Below are positions 1-10,759 of a DNA stretch of 64,000 bases, piece by piece. Source of the DNA: Podospora pseudoanserina (taxonomy: Eukaryota; Ascomycota; Sordariomycetes; Sordariales; Podosporaceae); assembly GCF_035222485.1 (NCBI RefSeq), contig NC_085923.1, positions 930,001 through 994,000 on the forward strand, given 5' to 3'. How positions within the stretch are numbered: position 1 is the first letter of the stretch; each line of letters starts with the position of its first letter. The position numbers and the translations under genes were made by a program. The notes beneath the pieces were generated by a model. It made no database searches. It was not told the DNA's origin and saw only the letters and a program-made list of their open reading frames with translations.

Positions 1-1506
1 CTTTAATAATTATACTTTGTAATTAAGTTAAATTCTATATTGAGGGGGGGTGCTGGTCAGATAAATAGGGAGCACCGTATAGGTTCTCTCTTTTACTAAC
101 TTGCAGAGGTCAAAAGTGTGTTGGTCTTTGTCATAGATGAGGTGGTAGTCTGGATGAAGCGGGACGTGGCCTTGGAGGACTGATATCTAAGAGTCAAATG
201 TGCCGAGGGCGGTCAGGGTGGCGGATTGACCGTGGAAGTAGATGATGTTGAGGGGTCGAGTTGTCTGGTAGAGATGCAAGTTTGAACGGCCGAAACCACC
301 GTAGATGCCTACTGATAATTTTCTGTATATATGTACAGGTTAGAATATCTCCAACCTATTCTTGCACGGAGACATAAGAGATGATAGAGATCTGAGTTTA
401 AAGTAAATAGGCATTCGCGTCAAAAGCAAAGAAGGTCGGCTTTTTGGGTGGACCGGGAGTATGTTTGGCATGGTACACAAGAGTTGCCGGCGCGATGCTC
501 CCGGCGACTAGAAATGCCCATTTGTGGGGTACAATTTCGGCCGTTGTTGGAGGAGACCTTGGACCGAATCGAAGATGAAAGGTACGACAGTCTGGTAGTA
601 CTCGGAGGCGAGAGTGGGAGGTAGTTTCTAGATTGCACCCCCAAAAAGATGCAAGGAGGACCAAATGTCCAATACAATATATGGCGCAGCTAAAAGGCTA
701 AAGAACCCCAGAAATGCCATGGCATACATGCCACGCTTGCGCGTGCAAATTGTTATCCTCTCTACGAAAACACTAGGTAAAGGAAGATTGGATTTAGAGC
801 TTCGAGTCGAAGGCGGCTTATGTAACGATATTATAATAAGTCTGTCTTATCTCATCAAAGGGGACAATTTCAATCGATATAGAGTGCAAGGCTCTACTGT
901 GTTATTGTTGGATCTCGGTGCGTGGGATGAATCAGTCAGGAAACGTCTCTCAGGTGGTATTGAGGAAATGTCAGGATGAATATTTTTATACTACATGTGG
1001 CCGGAGAATGAGGAAGACACTTGTCGGGGCGGTCAGCGGCATCAGCGGCTGTCGGCTATGAGTGAAACAAGTGGTCCGCAAACTGGGCTGTGTTTGCCAG
1101 TTGCCTGACGAGAAGGTACACCTTTCCTGCACATGCCGCCATGCAACAACATGTAGGAGAATGGCGTTAACAACCAGTGTTGGTGATGTCTTCTATGGTT
1201 CCTAAACTCATGAAATAGTAGGGTAAGCCCAAATGACATCGAGAGGCCTAACTAAACTCAAAGTTTCGACTGGCCTAGTAAGGGGGAATTAAGAGGGCAG
1301 CTTGGACCCAAGGTTTTCACAGTATTAAGTAGTCCTAGCTAAGGTGACGTGATCACCGTAAAGAGCTTTCTATTTATGGTGCCATTCCCTAGTTGACATC
1401 ATTCCAAGATTACTGCGTTATAACTGCGAAAGTATTCCACCCCGACCCATGAAAGTGATGTGCAAAATTTGAGGTCTATGCCAAAGCATTGGCTCTCAAT
1501 TATCAA
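1..1506. other. AT-rich stretch without a supportable gene
   Basis: No recognisable gene is seen. The stretch is noticeably more AT-rich than the coding parts of the window. It carries one 104-codon ORF on the plus strand at 665-979 that matches no family I know and has no splice context, so it is not called. The left edge of the window cuts the region, so a gene lying further left could end here. Confidence 0.5.
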
Positions 1507-1752
1507 TCAATCCTCATCTTCGTCTTCCAAGTCACCAAGGATATCCCACCACTCCAACGATAGCTGCGCATTGACAGAGTCAACGAATATGTCCTCGGGG
1601 CTGGTGGAGAGTTTGGCGTCAGCATGTCTATGTAATAGCTCACAAACGGAAAGAAGCCCCATTCTCCAAAGCTCGTACAGGCCTCTCAAAACTATTGTTT
1701 GAGCCTTGGAAAGGTATACAACAAATGGTCTTGAAGGCTGATCTGGGGACAT
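1507..1752 (-). CDS. Possible 3' exon or small hypothetical protein
   Basis: An 81-codon open stretch ends in an acidic tail (GDLEDEDED) after an alternating hydrophobic and polar, apparently helical body (LSKAQTIVLRGLYELWRMG). It looks more protein-like than its shadows. It lies just downstream of the unrecognised two-exon gene on the same strand, so it may be a further 3' exon of that gene. In support, the upstream gene contains a GTGAGT inside its last codons, and joining it to an AG 59 nt later keeps the frame open for about 35 more codons. I cannot fix the remaining junctions. It could equally be an independent small gene or noise. RNA reads would decide. Confidence 0.3.
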   Translation of the reverse strand: MSPDQPSRPFVVYLSKAQTIVLRGLYELWRMGLLSVCELLHRHADAKLSTSPEDIFVDSVNAQLSLEWWDILGDLEDEDED

Positions 1753-1931
1753 GGTGGTCCTCTTTCAGCGCCATGTCTTTCCGAAACGTTGGCGGCTACC
1801 CAACTTGCAGGCCTCATGTCATCAAAAAGAAAGAAAAACCCACCCATGAATCATGCTCCCGCAAAGCTGACCATTACACTCTTGCAAAAGATCCGGATAC
1901 CAGCTATTCACTTCTGCGATTTTACCTTCTG

Positions 1932-4134
1932 TCAACCACACACAATCCCATATTCCTTTGCCAAAGCCCAGGTGGAGGACAACTCACCATCATTCTCCTT
2001 CATAAAAGCCCAGAGATTCTTCTTCACCATCTCGACGTTATTCAAAAAGTCCCTCAAGATACCCACCGCCTCCTCACGCTCCATAACAGACAGCCTCTTC
2101 ACTCCACTCGGCAAAGGCTGCTGTCGTGGAATAGCCGCCTTCTCCTCTAACTCTTTCAGTCTCACATCCACAAGACCTAGGTCGGTTTCTGGAGATGTGA
2201 TGCGCAGAAATTCCCTCAAGCCGACCACCTCGATTTCGTCAAGAGTAGGCAGCTGCACCGGCGGTCGGGCCACCTCGACGCGCGGTTTCATCCGGGCAAA
2301 CGCATACCTCGCCCAGTTGGTAGCGTGGTGAGCACGCGTCGTCCAGCTCTCCAGATCTCTCGTGATGCGGTTGTGGTGTAGTGAGACCAAAACAATCCAG
2401 CTGTTGGGCTCGAGGGTGCGCACAAGTGGCCAGCAGTCACCGACGTGTTCGCCCCTCCGGCTAGTTCCGGGACGGAGCGGCACTGCGGAGCTCTCCAGCG
2501 GGATTTGGCTGATTTGGTAGTCATTGTTCATGCCGTTCAGTGCTGGGGGTGCGGAGCAGAAATCAAAAAGCTTTTCAGAGGCCTCGACCCCGGTGGAACC
2601 GGGTTGTACTGATTTCAGAATGTACTGGATGAAGCCGGCTGCGAACCGCTCTGGTTGAAGCATCAAGTTGCCCATGGGGAAGTAGTTTGGCCAAAAGCGT
2701 TCCCGGCCTAGTCCGTACGTCTGGTGTCTGACAAACATGTGCTGGACTGGGAATATGTCGACAGGAATCTGGTAGCTAGGTATGGGAATGGGTCCGTAGT
2801 GTCGTGCCGATCGCAATGGTGTTGACAGAAAGTCTGCGACTAGGATATGCTTTTTGGTCATAGAAGACGGCATTTTAAGCATCTCGACGAAAAGCTCGGT
2901 GCTGCGCAGTTGGTCTCCTTGGCGTGGGTGTTTAGCAAAATACAGATTCTGTATGGTTGGAAAGCGTGCCAGGACCTCAAGAACTTCCGATGGGCTGCTT
3001 TTGAGTGTATCGGTACAAAGACTGATGGCTCTAATGGGGGTGTCTGACAACCGATTACCCAGTACAATTGAAATAGAGTTGGCCGAGAGATTGTTGAAAG
3101 GTGTTAGGTCGAGTTGCTCCTGTCCTTCTACTGTCAGGGCAATGAGTTGCGCGATGGGTTGATGGTCGCCCAAATTCGCAGAATGTTTGATCAAGTAGCG
3201 TCGTAGTTCATTCTGAAAGTTGGGGATAGCCCGAACGTGTTCAAAAACAGAGATATCCACATCCTCCATCTCGGCAGCACCACGAACCAATGTTCTGAAT
3301 ACTTGGTCACGGAGAGATGGTGGCGGAAGGGGTTTCTGGGACGACTTAAAAGGCCACCCAACTGTGGTAGCATATTAGTGACAGTCTCTAGTCTCCCATT
3401 CTGCGTCGAGCAACCAACTTACAATGCAACGTTGGCACATCCATTACTTTCCATCGAGAGGTGATTGCTGATGCCTTTTTAAACTCATCGGTAAACTCAT
3501 CAACGGAGCCTCCATACAAACGTTCGTTCACGAAAGCGCACGCAGTGATAAAATCGACAACTGATAGCGGTCTTGACGAGGGAGAGCCATCTGGCCAGAG
3601 AACTTGACGGTTTAGGCGGGACGAATGAAGATAAATGCCGTATCGAACCTTGGCCGGGTCCGACACATCGATCACAAGCATGTGACGATGGAGGGCGCGC
3701 TCAAAGTGGTGGTAGACGCTTGCCAGAGGCCAATGCCCAATGTTTTGGTTGGTGGCCGTTTGTTCACGGGTGACAGCGATAGCAAGACAAGTCGCAATGA
3801 AGGGGAACTCTGGGTGACCAGCCCGTGACGGTCCTTCGTTCGGCCATGGCGGTCCAGGCTGGTTGTAGAAGTCGTAGGCAAGAGAAAGCTCTGCCCGAGT
3901 TCCAAGATAATTCAAAGGATCTGAAAAATAGCGGAGAGCTTTGGCACAGCTTGTCAAGAAGGTGCCTGAGGTGCAGTCAGCAGTGAAGGCAGCCAGAGGG
4001 TAATGTGGTGCTTGTTGGTCTGGGCCAAGTCTGGCCACAGCAAGCATGAGCCAGGGTTTATCTGGAACATCTCGATCAGGCTCATAAAATCTGGACTGGC
4101 GCCAGCCGTTCTCAGAGGCTTTTTGGTACGGCAT
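1932..4134 (-). CDS. Unrecognised fungal protein, two exons
   Basis: I do not recognise a named domain. Exon 1 is 3423-4134 and exon 2 is 1932-3361. The 61-nt intron has a GTAAGT donor, a CTAAT branch motif and a CACAG acceptor, and joining keeps the frame open across the junction (phase 1), giving about 713 residues. The protein has an N-terminal globular half (start MPYQKASENGW) and a C-terminal half with a leucine-rich stretch (LIALTVEGQEQLDL) and a basic, Glu-rich end. There is no signal peptide, membrane segment or zinc motif. It is divergently placed with the Zn2Cys6 regulator, with about 440 bp between the two starts. The 3' end may extend to about 1507 if a GTGAGT in the last codons is used as a donor. 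The gene looks intact. It is probably a lineage-restricted ascomycete family. Confidence 0.75.
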
Positions 4135-4573
4135 GTTCGAAAGTGTGTTGGGATATATCAGGACAAGTGAAAGTAAGTAGGTAGTAGAAGAACAGAATCA
4201 GATGTATATTACGACATTAAATCAATCAAAAAATCAACGAAATCCCACAAGACATGGAAAGAGACACAGATGAGAATTGAGGATGCTGAGAGCGGTGAAA
4301 GTGCAAGTTGCTTTTTGTCATTGATAGTGAGGTAGGTTAGTTTAAGGTTGGGTACCGAGGCTTGGGAGCGGTTACCTAACAACTGTAAGTAATACGGTTA
4401 TGGCACCAGCTGAAATCGGCCCGCATATTACGGATACCTATCGCTTACGGCTAGTGACAGCCGGACATTTCCGCCCACAGCGGGCAAGCAGTCATCAACA
4501 AATCCACCATATCACATGGCCAAAAAACATCCGGATAAGCACAAATCACCGAAGTACACGCCTCACCCTCATC
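4135..4573. promoter_or_regulatory. Divergent promoter region
   Basis: The 439 bp lie between the starts of the unrecognised minus-strand gene and the Zn2Cys6 regulator, so both promoters must be here. In-frame ATG codons occur from 4400 on the plus side. The stretch 4400-4573 could therefore be N-terminal coding sequence of the regulator instead of 5' leader. No clear operator was identified. Confidence 0.5.
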
Positions 4574-5917
4574 ATGCCCGATCCTGATGATGGCAGCCCC
4601 TCAGTGGAAAGCCCATCACCGGCACCCGTCCCAAATGACAACGCGACAACAACAACCACAACAACCCCCAGGGTCGCGTCGCCAAAGGGCCCGAGGAGAC
4701 GTGCTCCAAACCGAACAGTTGACGGTGGTCCACCCGCCTGTGTCAAGTGTCATGGATTCAAGATGCGCTGCATCCGCCAACCAGATCAAAAAGATTGCAA
4801 CCGATGTATCAATGCCAAAATTGAGTGTGTTCCCCGCGAGCCTGGCTCGGTAGGAAGGCCACGACTGCCTCGGCCGCCCGGGTGGAAGAGGAGTCACTAC
4901 AAAAAAGGCCGGCGACTTGGCGATCAACTTGTGCAATCAACCTCACAAGCGGCTGAAGACCTTGATCCAGAATCATCCTCACCTTCATATTCAACCGAGG
5001 CCACACCCCCAGAACCAACAAGCCCAGCCAAGAGCTCAGCACCAGCTCGATATGGTGGTCCTATCATCGGACTAGCAGGCTACAACGCTCTCTTGCCCAA
5101 CTTTGACGACCTCCCCCATGACAGCCCGGCCTCTGCCGCCAACGCTCGTGGGAGTATCTACACAGAAAGCACCTTCAGAGCCCCTCAACAACCACAACCG
5201 CCGCTTCACCCATTGTTCCGTTCAACTCAGACCCCTCCTGAACCCCAACCCTCACCTCAACCTCGACAACAACAACCTACCGCTTACGCACCAGCAGACC
5301 AAGACCCAATAGAACAACTCACCCGCCTCCAGCTACAAATTTACCAACACCACACCCTAGCCAAGAAGAACGAGCCCTCCATAAGAAAAGACGGCAACAA
5401 ACCAACCGGCACTGAACCACTCGACACATCCTGGATCAACCCCCTCTTTCAATCAGCCTCCCTTTTCTACACCATCCTCTCTTCCTTTGCCGCATCTCCG
5501 CCTGATACAGCAACCTTCTTGATGATAATCTCAATCTACACCCGCCTCTTGCAAACGTTTGACCTTTTGGCGGATTGTATACAACGCTACATATGGTGGC
5601 ACGGCATCTGTGGCTCGCCTATGGTGCAAGATGACAAGGATTTTATCAGCGGGCTGAGCGATTCGGTGGTTGTTACGATAGGGGGGGTGGAGGTGCCGCG
5701 GAGTGTGAAGGGGAGCAAGGTGGCGCTTATAGACACGACGAGGGCGGCACATTACTTGACTTTTGGACTGATGGGGAAAATTTGGGGGGTGTTAGATGGG
5801 TGGGTGGGAGGGGAGGATATGGTGGTGAAGAAGGGGGCGATGGAGGGGGTGGGGAGGTTGGAGGAGAAGGTGAGGGAGAATTTTGTGCGGACTAGATGGA
5901 GGAAGATGCCGGAGTGA
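4574..5917 (+). CDS. Zn(II)2Cys6 transcription factor
   Basis: Predicted sequence-specific nuclear regulator. From the chosen start (447 aa), residues 56-85 form a fungal binuclear zinc cluster with Cys56, 59, 66, 75, 78 and 85, spacing C-X2-C-X6-C-X8-C-X2-C-X6-C. It is followed by a basic linker (WKRSHYKKGRR) that usually sets DNA-site spacing. The middle is low-complexity Pro/Gln/Ser. The C-terminal part has a helical hydrophobic block (LFYTILSSFAASPPDTATFLM) resembling the regulatory part of AflR-type regulators more than the classical fungal-specific TF domain. The frame is open from 4400, adding up to 58 residues. I prefer 4574 because the upstream part is poor in bias and MPDPDDGS is a typical N-terminus. 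No introns. Target genes are unknown; the GH6 cellulase ends 458 bp away in convergent orientation, which by itself implies nothing about regulation. Confidence 0.87.
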   Translation: MPDPDDGSPSVESPSPAPVPNDNATTTTTTTPRVASPKGPRRRAPNRTVDGGPPACVKCHGFKMRCIRQPDQKDCNRCINAKIECVPREPGSVGRPRLPRPPGWKRSHYKKGRRLGDQLVQSTSQAAEDLDPESSSPSYSTEATPPEPTSPAKSSAPARYGGPIIGLAGYNALLPNFDDLPHDSPASAANARGSIYTESTFRAPQQPQPPLHPLFRSTQTPPEPQPSPQPRQQQPTAYAPADQDPIEQLTRLQLQIYQHHTLAKKNEPSIRKDGNKPTGTEPLDTSWINPLFQSASLFYTILSSFAASPPDTATFLMIISIYTRLLQTFDLLADCIQRYIWWHGICGSPMVQDDKDFISGLSDSVVVTIGGVEVPRSVKGSKVALIDTTRAAHYLTFGLMGKIWGVLDGWVGGEDMVVKKGAMEGVGRLEEKVRENFVRTRWRKMPE

Positions 5918-6374
5918 GGGTGAGAGGGAGGCGGATTGTGTCCTTGGACAACTTGTGACGGAGGGTGATCTAACCAAGCCAGCGTTACCTCCAAAGTCTT
6001 GGTGAGCGGATTTCTATGATTTCTATCATGGGAATGTGTTGGCTTGGCTGGCTCGCTTACTCCTCCTTAGTTCGCCGGCCGTCTTGGACATCTTATCACA
6101 GAAGACTTGTTACTTCAGTTTTGCTCAGTTTCAAGTCCTTCATCACCAAACAACGGTCCCCATTATTGCACAAACACAAAAGGTAAAGAAATGCAAATGC
6201 ATTGTATGTATGTACACTCCCAATAACCAAACAAACCTAGCAAACGATCTTTTATATGCACAGGATGGCGCGCCTCCTTAGAGAAGACCAAGAAAAGCTA
6301 ACCAACTGACCGCACTAGGTTCTGCTCCATTTTTCACCACCGCCCCTTTCCCCGCTCTCCCAAGCATCAACCGC
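5918..6374. other. Convergent intergenic, 3' ends
   Basis: This 457-bp gap lies between the stops of the regulator (+) and the cellobiohydrolase (-). It holds only 3' flanking sequence. No gene was seen. Confidence 0.6.
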
Positions 6375-7632
6375 TTAAAGAAGGGAAGGGTTAGAGTTGC
6401 GAAGCAACATCTCAAAGTACTCCTGGTGCCAGGCACCGGCCTCGGGCGAAGGCTGGAAGGCATCGGGCTTCCCGCAGAAGCTGTCATAACGAACAGCCGA
6501 GCTGTCGGAAGTACCATCCGACTCACCGCCGGGCTTGACCCAGACGAAGGCATCAGCCAGCTCGAGGCCGGTGTCGGCCGAGGGGGGACGGCCGAAGCCG
6601 GCACCGTCGACGTTGCACCAGTTACCCCACTCCTCGCGGAGACCCTGGACACCGCTGCGGCCAGTGTCGACGATGGCGTGGTTGGGCATGCCGGCGGCCT
6701 TGAGGCGCTGGCCAAAGGTGTTGACGTAAGTGCGCTCGTTCTGGCACGAGTTGTACTTGGCGTCGGAGGCGGAGGAGAACTCGCCGGGGGACAGGTCCCA
6801 GGCGTTCCAGCCGGCCACGTTGGTGGCGATGCCACGGAACTGCTTAGGGCTGCCGGCGGCCTTGTAGGCCTTGGCGAGCTCCTCGGCGCCGGGCTTGAGG
6901 TTGGCGTCCCAGCCGAGCCAGCCGCCGTGGCCGGCGTCGATGTACTGGACGACGTTGGGAAGGTTGAGCGTCTTGAGCGCGTAGGCGACACCGTCGCGGT
7001 AGCCGGCGGCCGAGTTGCGGCAGGCCTGAACGTCGGAGTTGGTGACCAGGTTGGGGAGCGAATCGGGCTCAATGACGAGCGCGACGGCGGTGTTGGGGTG
7101 GGCCTTGAGGATGGAGGCGATGCCTTGACACAGCTGTCAGTCGTCTTTTTTCCTTGGTAAAGATGTCATTGAGGATTTACTTACGGTCAATGAACTCAGT
7201 CTTGTACCTGTTGAGCTCGCCAACCTTCAGCTCACCGTTGGAAGCCTTGGCAGCGCAATCACGGCCGGGAAGATCGTAGACGACGACACCGAGGATCTCG
7301 TTGCAAGGAACCTCGGCGAGAGCGGGCTCGAGCCTGTCAACATTGGCGATGGTGTCGAGCCAGACGAAGGAACCGGTGTCGGCAACCTTGCGGGCGGCAG
7401 CCTCGAGGGAGGGGTCGGAAAGGTTGGGGATGGCGAGCTCCTCAATCTCCTTGCGGTAGAAGTTGTTGGCGTGGAGGGTGTACTGCTTGAAGACGTTGGT
7501 CTGGGCGTTGAGGGAGACGGCCGAGGCGCAACCAGCTTGTCTCTTGGTGGGCTTGTCCTGGGTGGTCGGGGAAGGGGCGGCAACGGCTGAGGCGACGAGC
7601 GCCAGAGCGGCGGCGGAGCTGGTGATCTTCAT
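6375..7632 (-). CDS. GH6 cellobiohydrolase (Cel6C-like), no CBM1
   Basis: Secreted inverting glycoside hydrolase of family 6, acting on cellulose chains. Exons 7185-7632 and 6375-7123 (61-nt intron, GTAAGT) give 398 aa. Residues 1-19 are a signal peptide and a Kex2-type KR lies at 30-31. The catalytic domain then starts directly, with no CBM1 and no Ser/Thr linker, as in fungal Cel6C-type enzymes. Asp125 in GRDCAA matches the catalytic acid D175 of Trichoderma reesei Cel6A, Asp170 in VIEPDS matches D221, and Asp352 in GGESDGTSD matches D401. The disulfide pairs equivalent to C176-C235 (Cys126/184) and C368-C415 (Cys319/366) are kept. The free cysteine C400 of Cel6A is naturally serine here (Ser351). 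The usual PDRDC reads PGRDC. Alignment positions are from memory. A TATAAA lies about 95 bp upstream. Confidence 0.95.
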
Positions 7633-7726
7633 GTTGAACGACGGGGCGAGTACACTTGCTGCAGAAAGTATGAAGGCCTGAGGGAGGAAGATCTTGTTTC
7701 TGCCGAGGGGGGGAGGGTGGTCTGTC

Positions 7727-7732
7727 TTTATA
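7727..7732 (-). promoter_or_regulatory. TATA box of the GH6 gene
   Basis: TATAAA on the minus strand, 95 bp before the GH6 start codon, a normal distance for a strongly regulated fungal secreted-enzyme gene. A purine-rich GAGGGGGGGAGG block sits between it and the gene. Confidence 0.6.
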
Positions 7733-10117
7733 CCAGGGGACCTCTCCGCGGACTTGGGGTTGCCGTGTTACCCCCCTGAGAATTCTTCAAGTCAACACAA
7801 CAACCTCGACGAGGACTGCCCAACACACGGTTCGCCTCCCTGGCTCACATGGTTCACGCGGCTCGAAGGCACACAGGAGATCTCTGTGCAATCAGGAAGA
7901 CAGGCCCGTGGTCTCGGCCAGGAAGCTCCGAGGAAGGCTTGAGCCGCGCCGAGCAGTCGCCGCTGGAATATAGGGTGCGGGGCTGGTGTTGAGTGCCGAG
8001 CAAGGCGACTGGACAGGTCCAAGATCCCCATCTGGCATTTCATATACAGCTTCATTTACGCTCAGGCGACGACGGCCGGCCCTACTCTGAATTGGTGGGA
8101 GGCCAACGGGCGGCTACCACTACGGTTTGCGAGGGAAATTGTGGGGAAGGGGGAACTTGCTCTCTATTGGGGTTGCCATGTGCAATCTGGGGTATTCGAC
8201 CATCTCATGCACGGCCGTTCGATCTTGCCCCTTTGGTCACACTGGGATCCTAGGAGGAGAGGGTGGCGCCGCCCAACCCCTTGCAGCCACCATCATCAGC
8301 TGCTGTGGAGAAACCCCGGGGGGAATGGCGATCGTTGCTCAATGGCAGTGGGGGCTCCGAGCCGTCAGCCGTGTTGGAGAAATCGCGACTACCGCCAAGA
8401 TAATATGCGGATGCGGAACTGAGGGCGGTCGCCAGATTGTCTGCGGTTGGATGAATACTGTGAGAGGTATGGTGCCATCAGAAACCTGTGTTCATATGAT
8501 CAGGTTCGAAAGGGGCTGTGAGGACCCTGAAGGGTTCCGTCCGAAGTGTGGCAACAGGACCAGAATACAATGGTGAGCATTGCTTTTGGTCACGTTTGTT
8601 TCAACTGTAGAAGTGCCGACATGTCCAGTATCGACAGTCCCCCTCACTACTCAGGCACTGGCCTTTGACTGGAAGGAGCGGGACAATGTCTAAAAGGCAA
8701 ATGCACGATTCCCCCCTCCCCCCAAGGGATCGGATTTGATCCAGCTGCAAAATGCGGGGTCTCCACAAAATGTCAGGCTGTTTGAGTGTCCAGGTTGCGT
8801 GGTGCGCTCTCACAGGGGCGGCAAAGTGTGTATGTGTGAAAGAGAGCGAGAGAGGGACCAACCATGTCAGTAGCTTTTTGCTGGGAACAAGGGGTGGTGG
8901 TGGTCCGGGTACTACTTTGTTTTTTTGGTTGGAACCAAGCGGCAGTTTAGATGGCTAAAATACGCCATCATCTGAAACAGAGCGTTGTTATTTGCTGGCT
9001 GCCTTATAAACGGTTATAGTGCCGCGCCCATTAAGCCGCAAAGCCCATGTATTAGCCGGCACATCCACCTTGGACGCTGCATATCTTTTTGTCTTGACAA
9101 TCCCAACGAGAAGGGTCACACACACACAGCCGAAGAAAAACTCTCCGGGCTGGCTGGGGGGGGATGCCAGGCTTTAGCCGAAGCGGCGTCAAAAGCCCGA
9201 TGGAAAAGGCTTGTATTATTTGGGCGGCAAGGAATAACAATGATCACTGGGTACACACGAACAAGCAGTGAGAGAGTTTGTGCCTTGTTCGGCACACGGA
9301 GCCAACAAACCGGTGGCCTACCTAGGCGGGATGGGGGAGGATAATACACTTGATGATGTGCTATCAACCAGGCATGTGCTCTCCGCGCAGCGTGGAATCA
9401 ATCATTGGGTCCCTTCGTTTCCTGTAAGAGACCATGCACCTCATTATTGCTTGCCCGGAACAGCAACAGCTGGAATCCGAGGAGGTGCACGCCACCACCT
9501 CGCCACATCGTCACACAGTTACACATACCCAAGATGGAGCAAGTGCTGGAAAAGCTGGGGAAGGGTAGGTAGGGAGATCTCGGGCTATGGTACCGCCTGA
9601 GGAGAAAGCAGGTATTTACCTCAAATTGACTCCCGAGTTTTCCGGTTTGAAAATGTCACCTGGATCACCACTCGCCCCGGTCTCCCAATTTCAGCAGTCT
9701 TGTTGTTTTGTTTCCGTTGAGGACGATGATTGATCCCCGGGAAGGGCTCACGGCGATTAGGATGGTAAGCAGGCCCGAGGTGACATTGTGGCTGAGGAAA
9801 GTGTGAGCCTTTTAGAGTGTGAAGTTGTAGACCGGGAATATACTTGGTCTGATATTGATTGAGACGATCAGTTGGAGCATGCCACTCTTCGTCCACCAGT
9901 CTAGCGTTTGTATTTGGATAACCAATGGTCAGAGTAGTGTATTCAGAACCCTACAATGTCATATTTTGGTCCTTGTAGTCATGGGTGCTAACTCATGCCA
10001 AATCATCTCGAAACCAAACATTGAATTACAAGTAGACTCGAGTGAGAAACTCGGCCCATTGCAGCCTCAGCTTTTGATGCCACCAAACGCCTGTCCCAAC
10101 TATGCACAACAGATATA
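7733..10117. promoter_or_regulatory. Long upstream region of the GH6 gene
   Basis: About 2.4 kb contains no supportable gene; its ORFs are short and unconvincing. It lies upstream of the cellulase and downstream of MRM2. Three GGCTAA-type hexamers, the core recognised by the (hemi)cellulase activator Xyr1/XlnR, fall at 8953-8958 (+), 9052-9057 (-) and 9174-9179 (-). G-rich SYGGRG-type sequences (CreA/CRE1 core) also occur. Such short motifs are expected about once per 2 kb by chance, so this is a hint only. Confidence 0.4.
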
Positions 10118-10723
10118 CTACACAATGCCACAGACCACCTCACCATTTTGAAGAATCTTATACATCCCGTCCACACGCTCAAACGTAACATCTTCCCTCC
10201 TTCTCAGCGCCACATAGAAGGTCTCTCTCGATTCCTGTGATATACGTCAGGTAAACCAATGTTTCCATCAAATTCCACCAAAAAATGAACAAGAGCCACA
10301 ACTCACCTTCCTCGACGACATAGGCTTCTCCCTATGCACCTTTGCAAACATCTTCTTCAGTACCATCTTCAACTCATCGTCGCCACTCCCTTCGTAATAC
10401 TTGCACACGAAGTGCCCGTCCGGTTTCAGTGTTTCGCTGGCAAACGTCAACGCCGCTTTGCAGAGTTCCTAATTTCCCCCCAAACATGTATCGTCATCAT
10501 CACCACTTCTGAAGAGATGTCAAAAGAAAATAACCTACCATGCTCCCCGCGTGGTCCCTGAGAGAAATTCCGCTCGTGTTCATCAACCTGTGTAGAGACA
10601 AATACGGGTTACTTATGCTGTTGATTTTGAATCCTTGAGTTTGGGGCCAGGGTTCGGACATGTCGCTTAACACCACCTATTGTTTTGTTTTGTTTTCCTC
10701 GTCAGCATTTCTACTCCACCCCA

Positions 10724-10759
<36 letters not shown>

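Noticed and set aside
665-979. 104-codon ORF near the left edge
   Set aside because: AT-rich, no recognisable domain, no codon bias, no splice or promoter context.
6426-7160. 244-codon Gly/Val-rich ORF on the plus strand
   Set aside because: Antisense shadow of the GH6 second exon, where C-ending codons make the opposite strand open.
8127-8576. 149-codon ORF upstream of the cellulase
   Set aside because: No domain, no bias, and a competing overlapping ORF in another frame; the region reads as promoter sequence.
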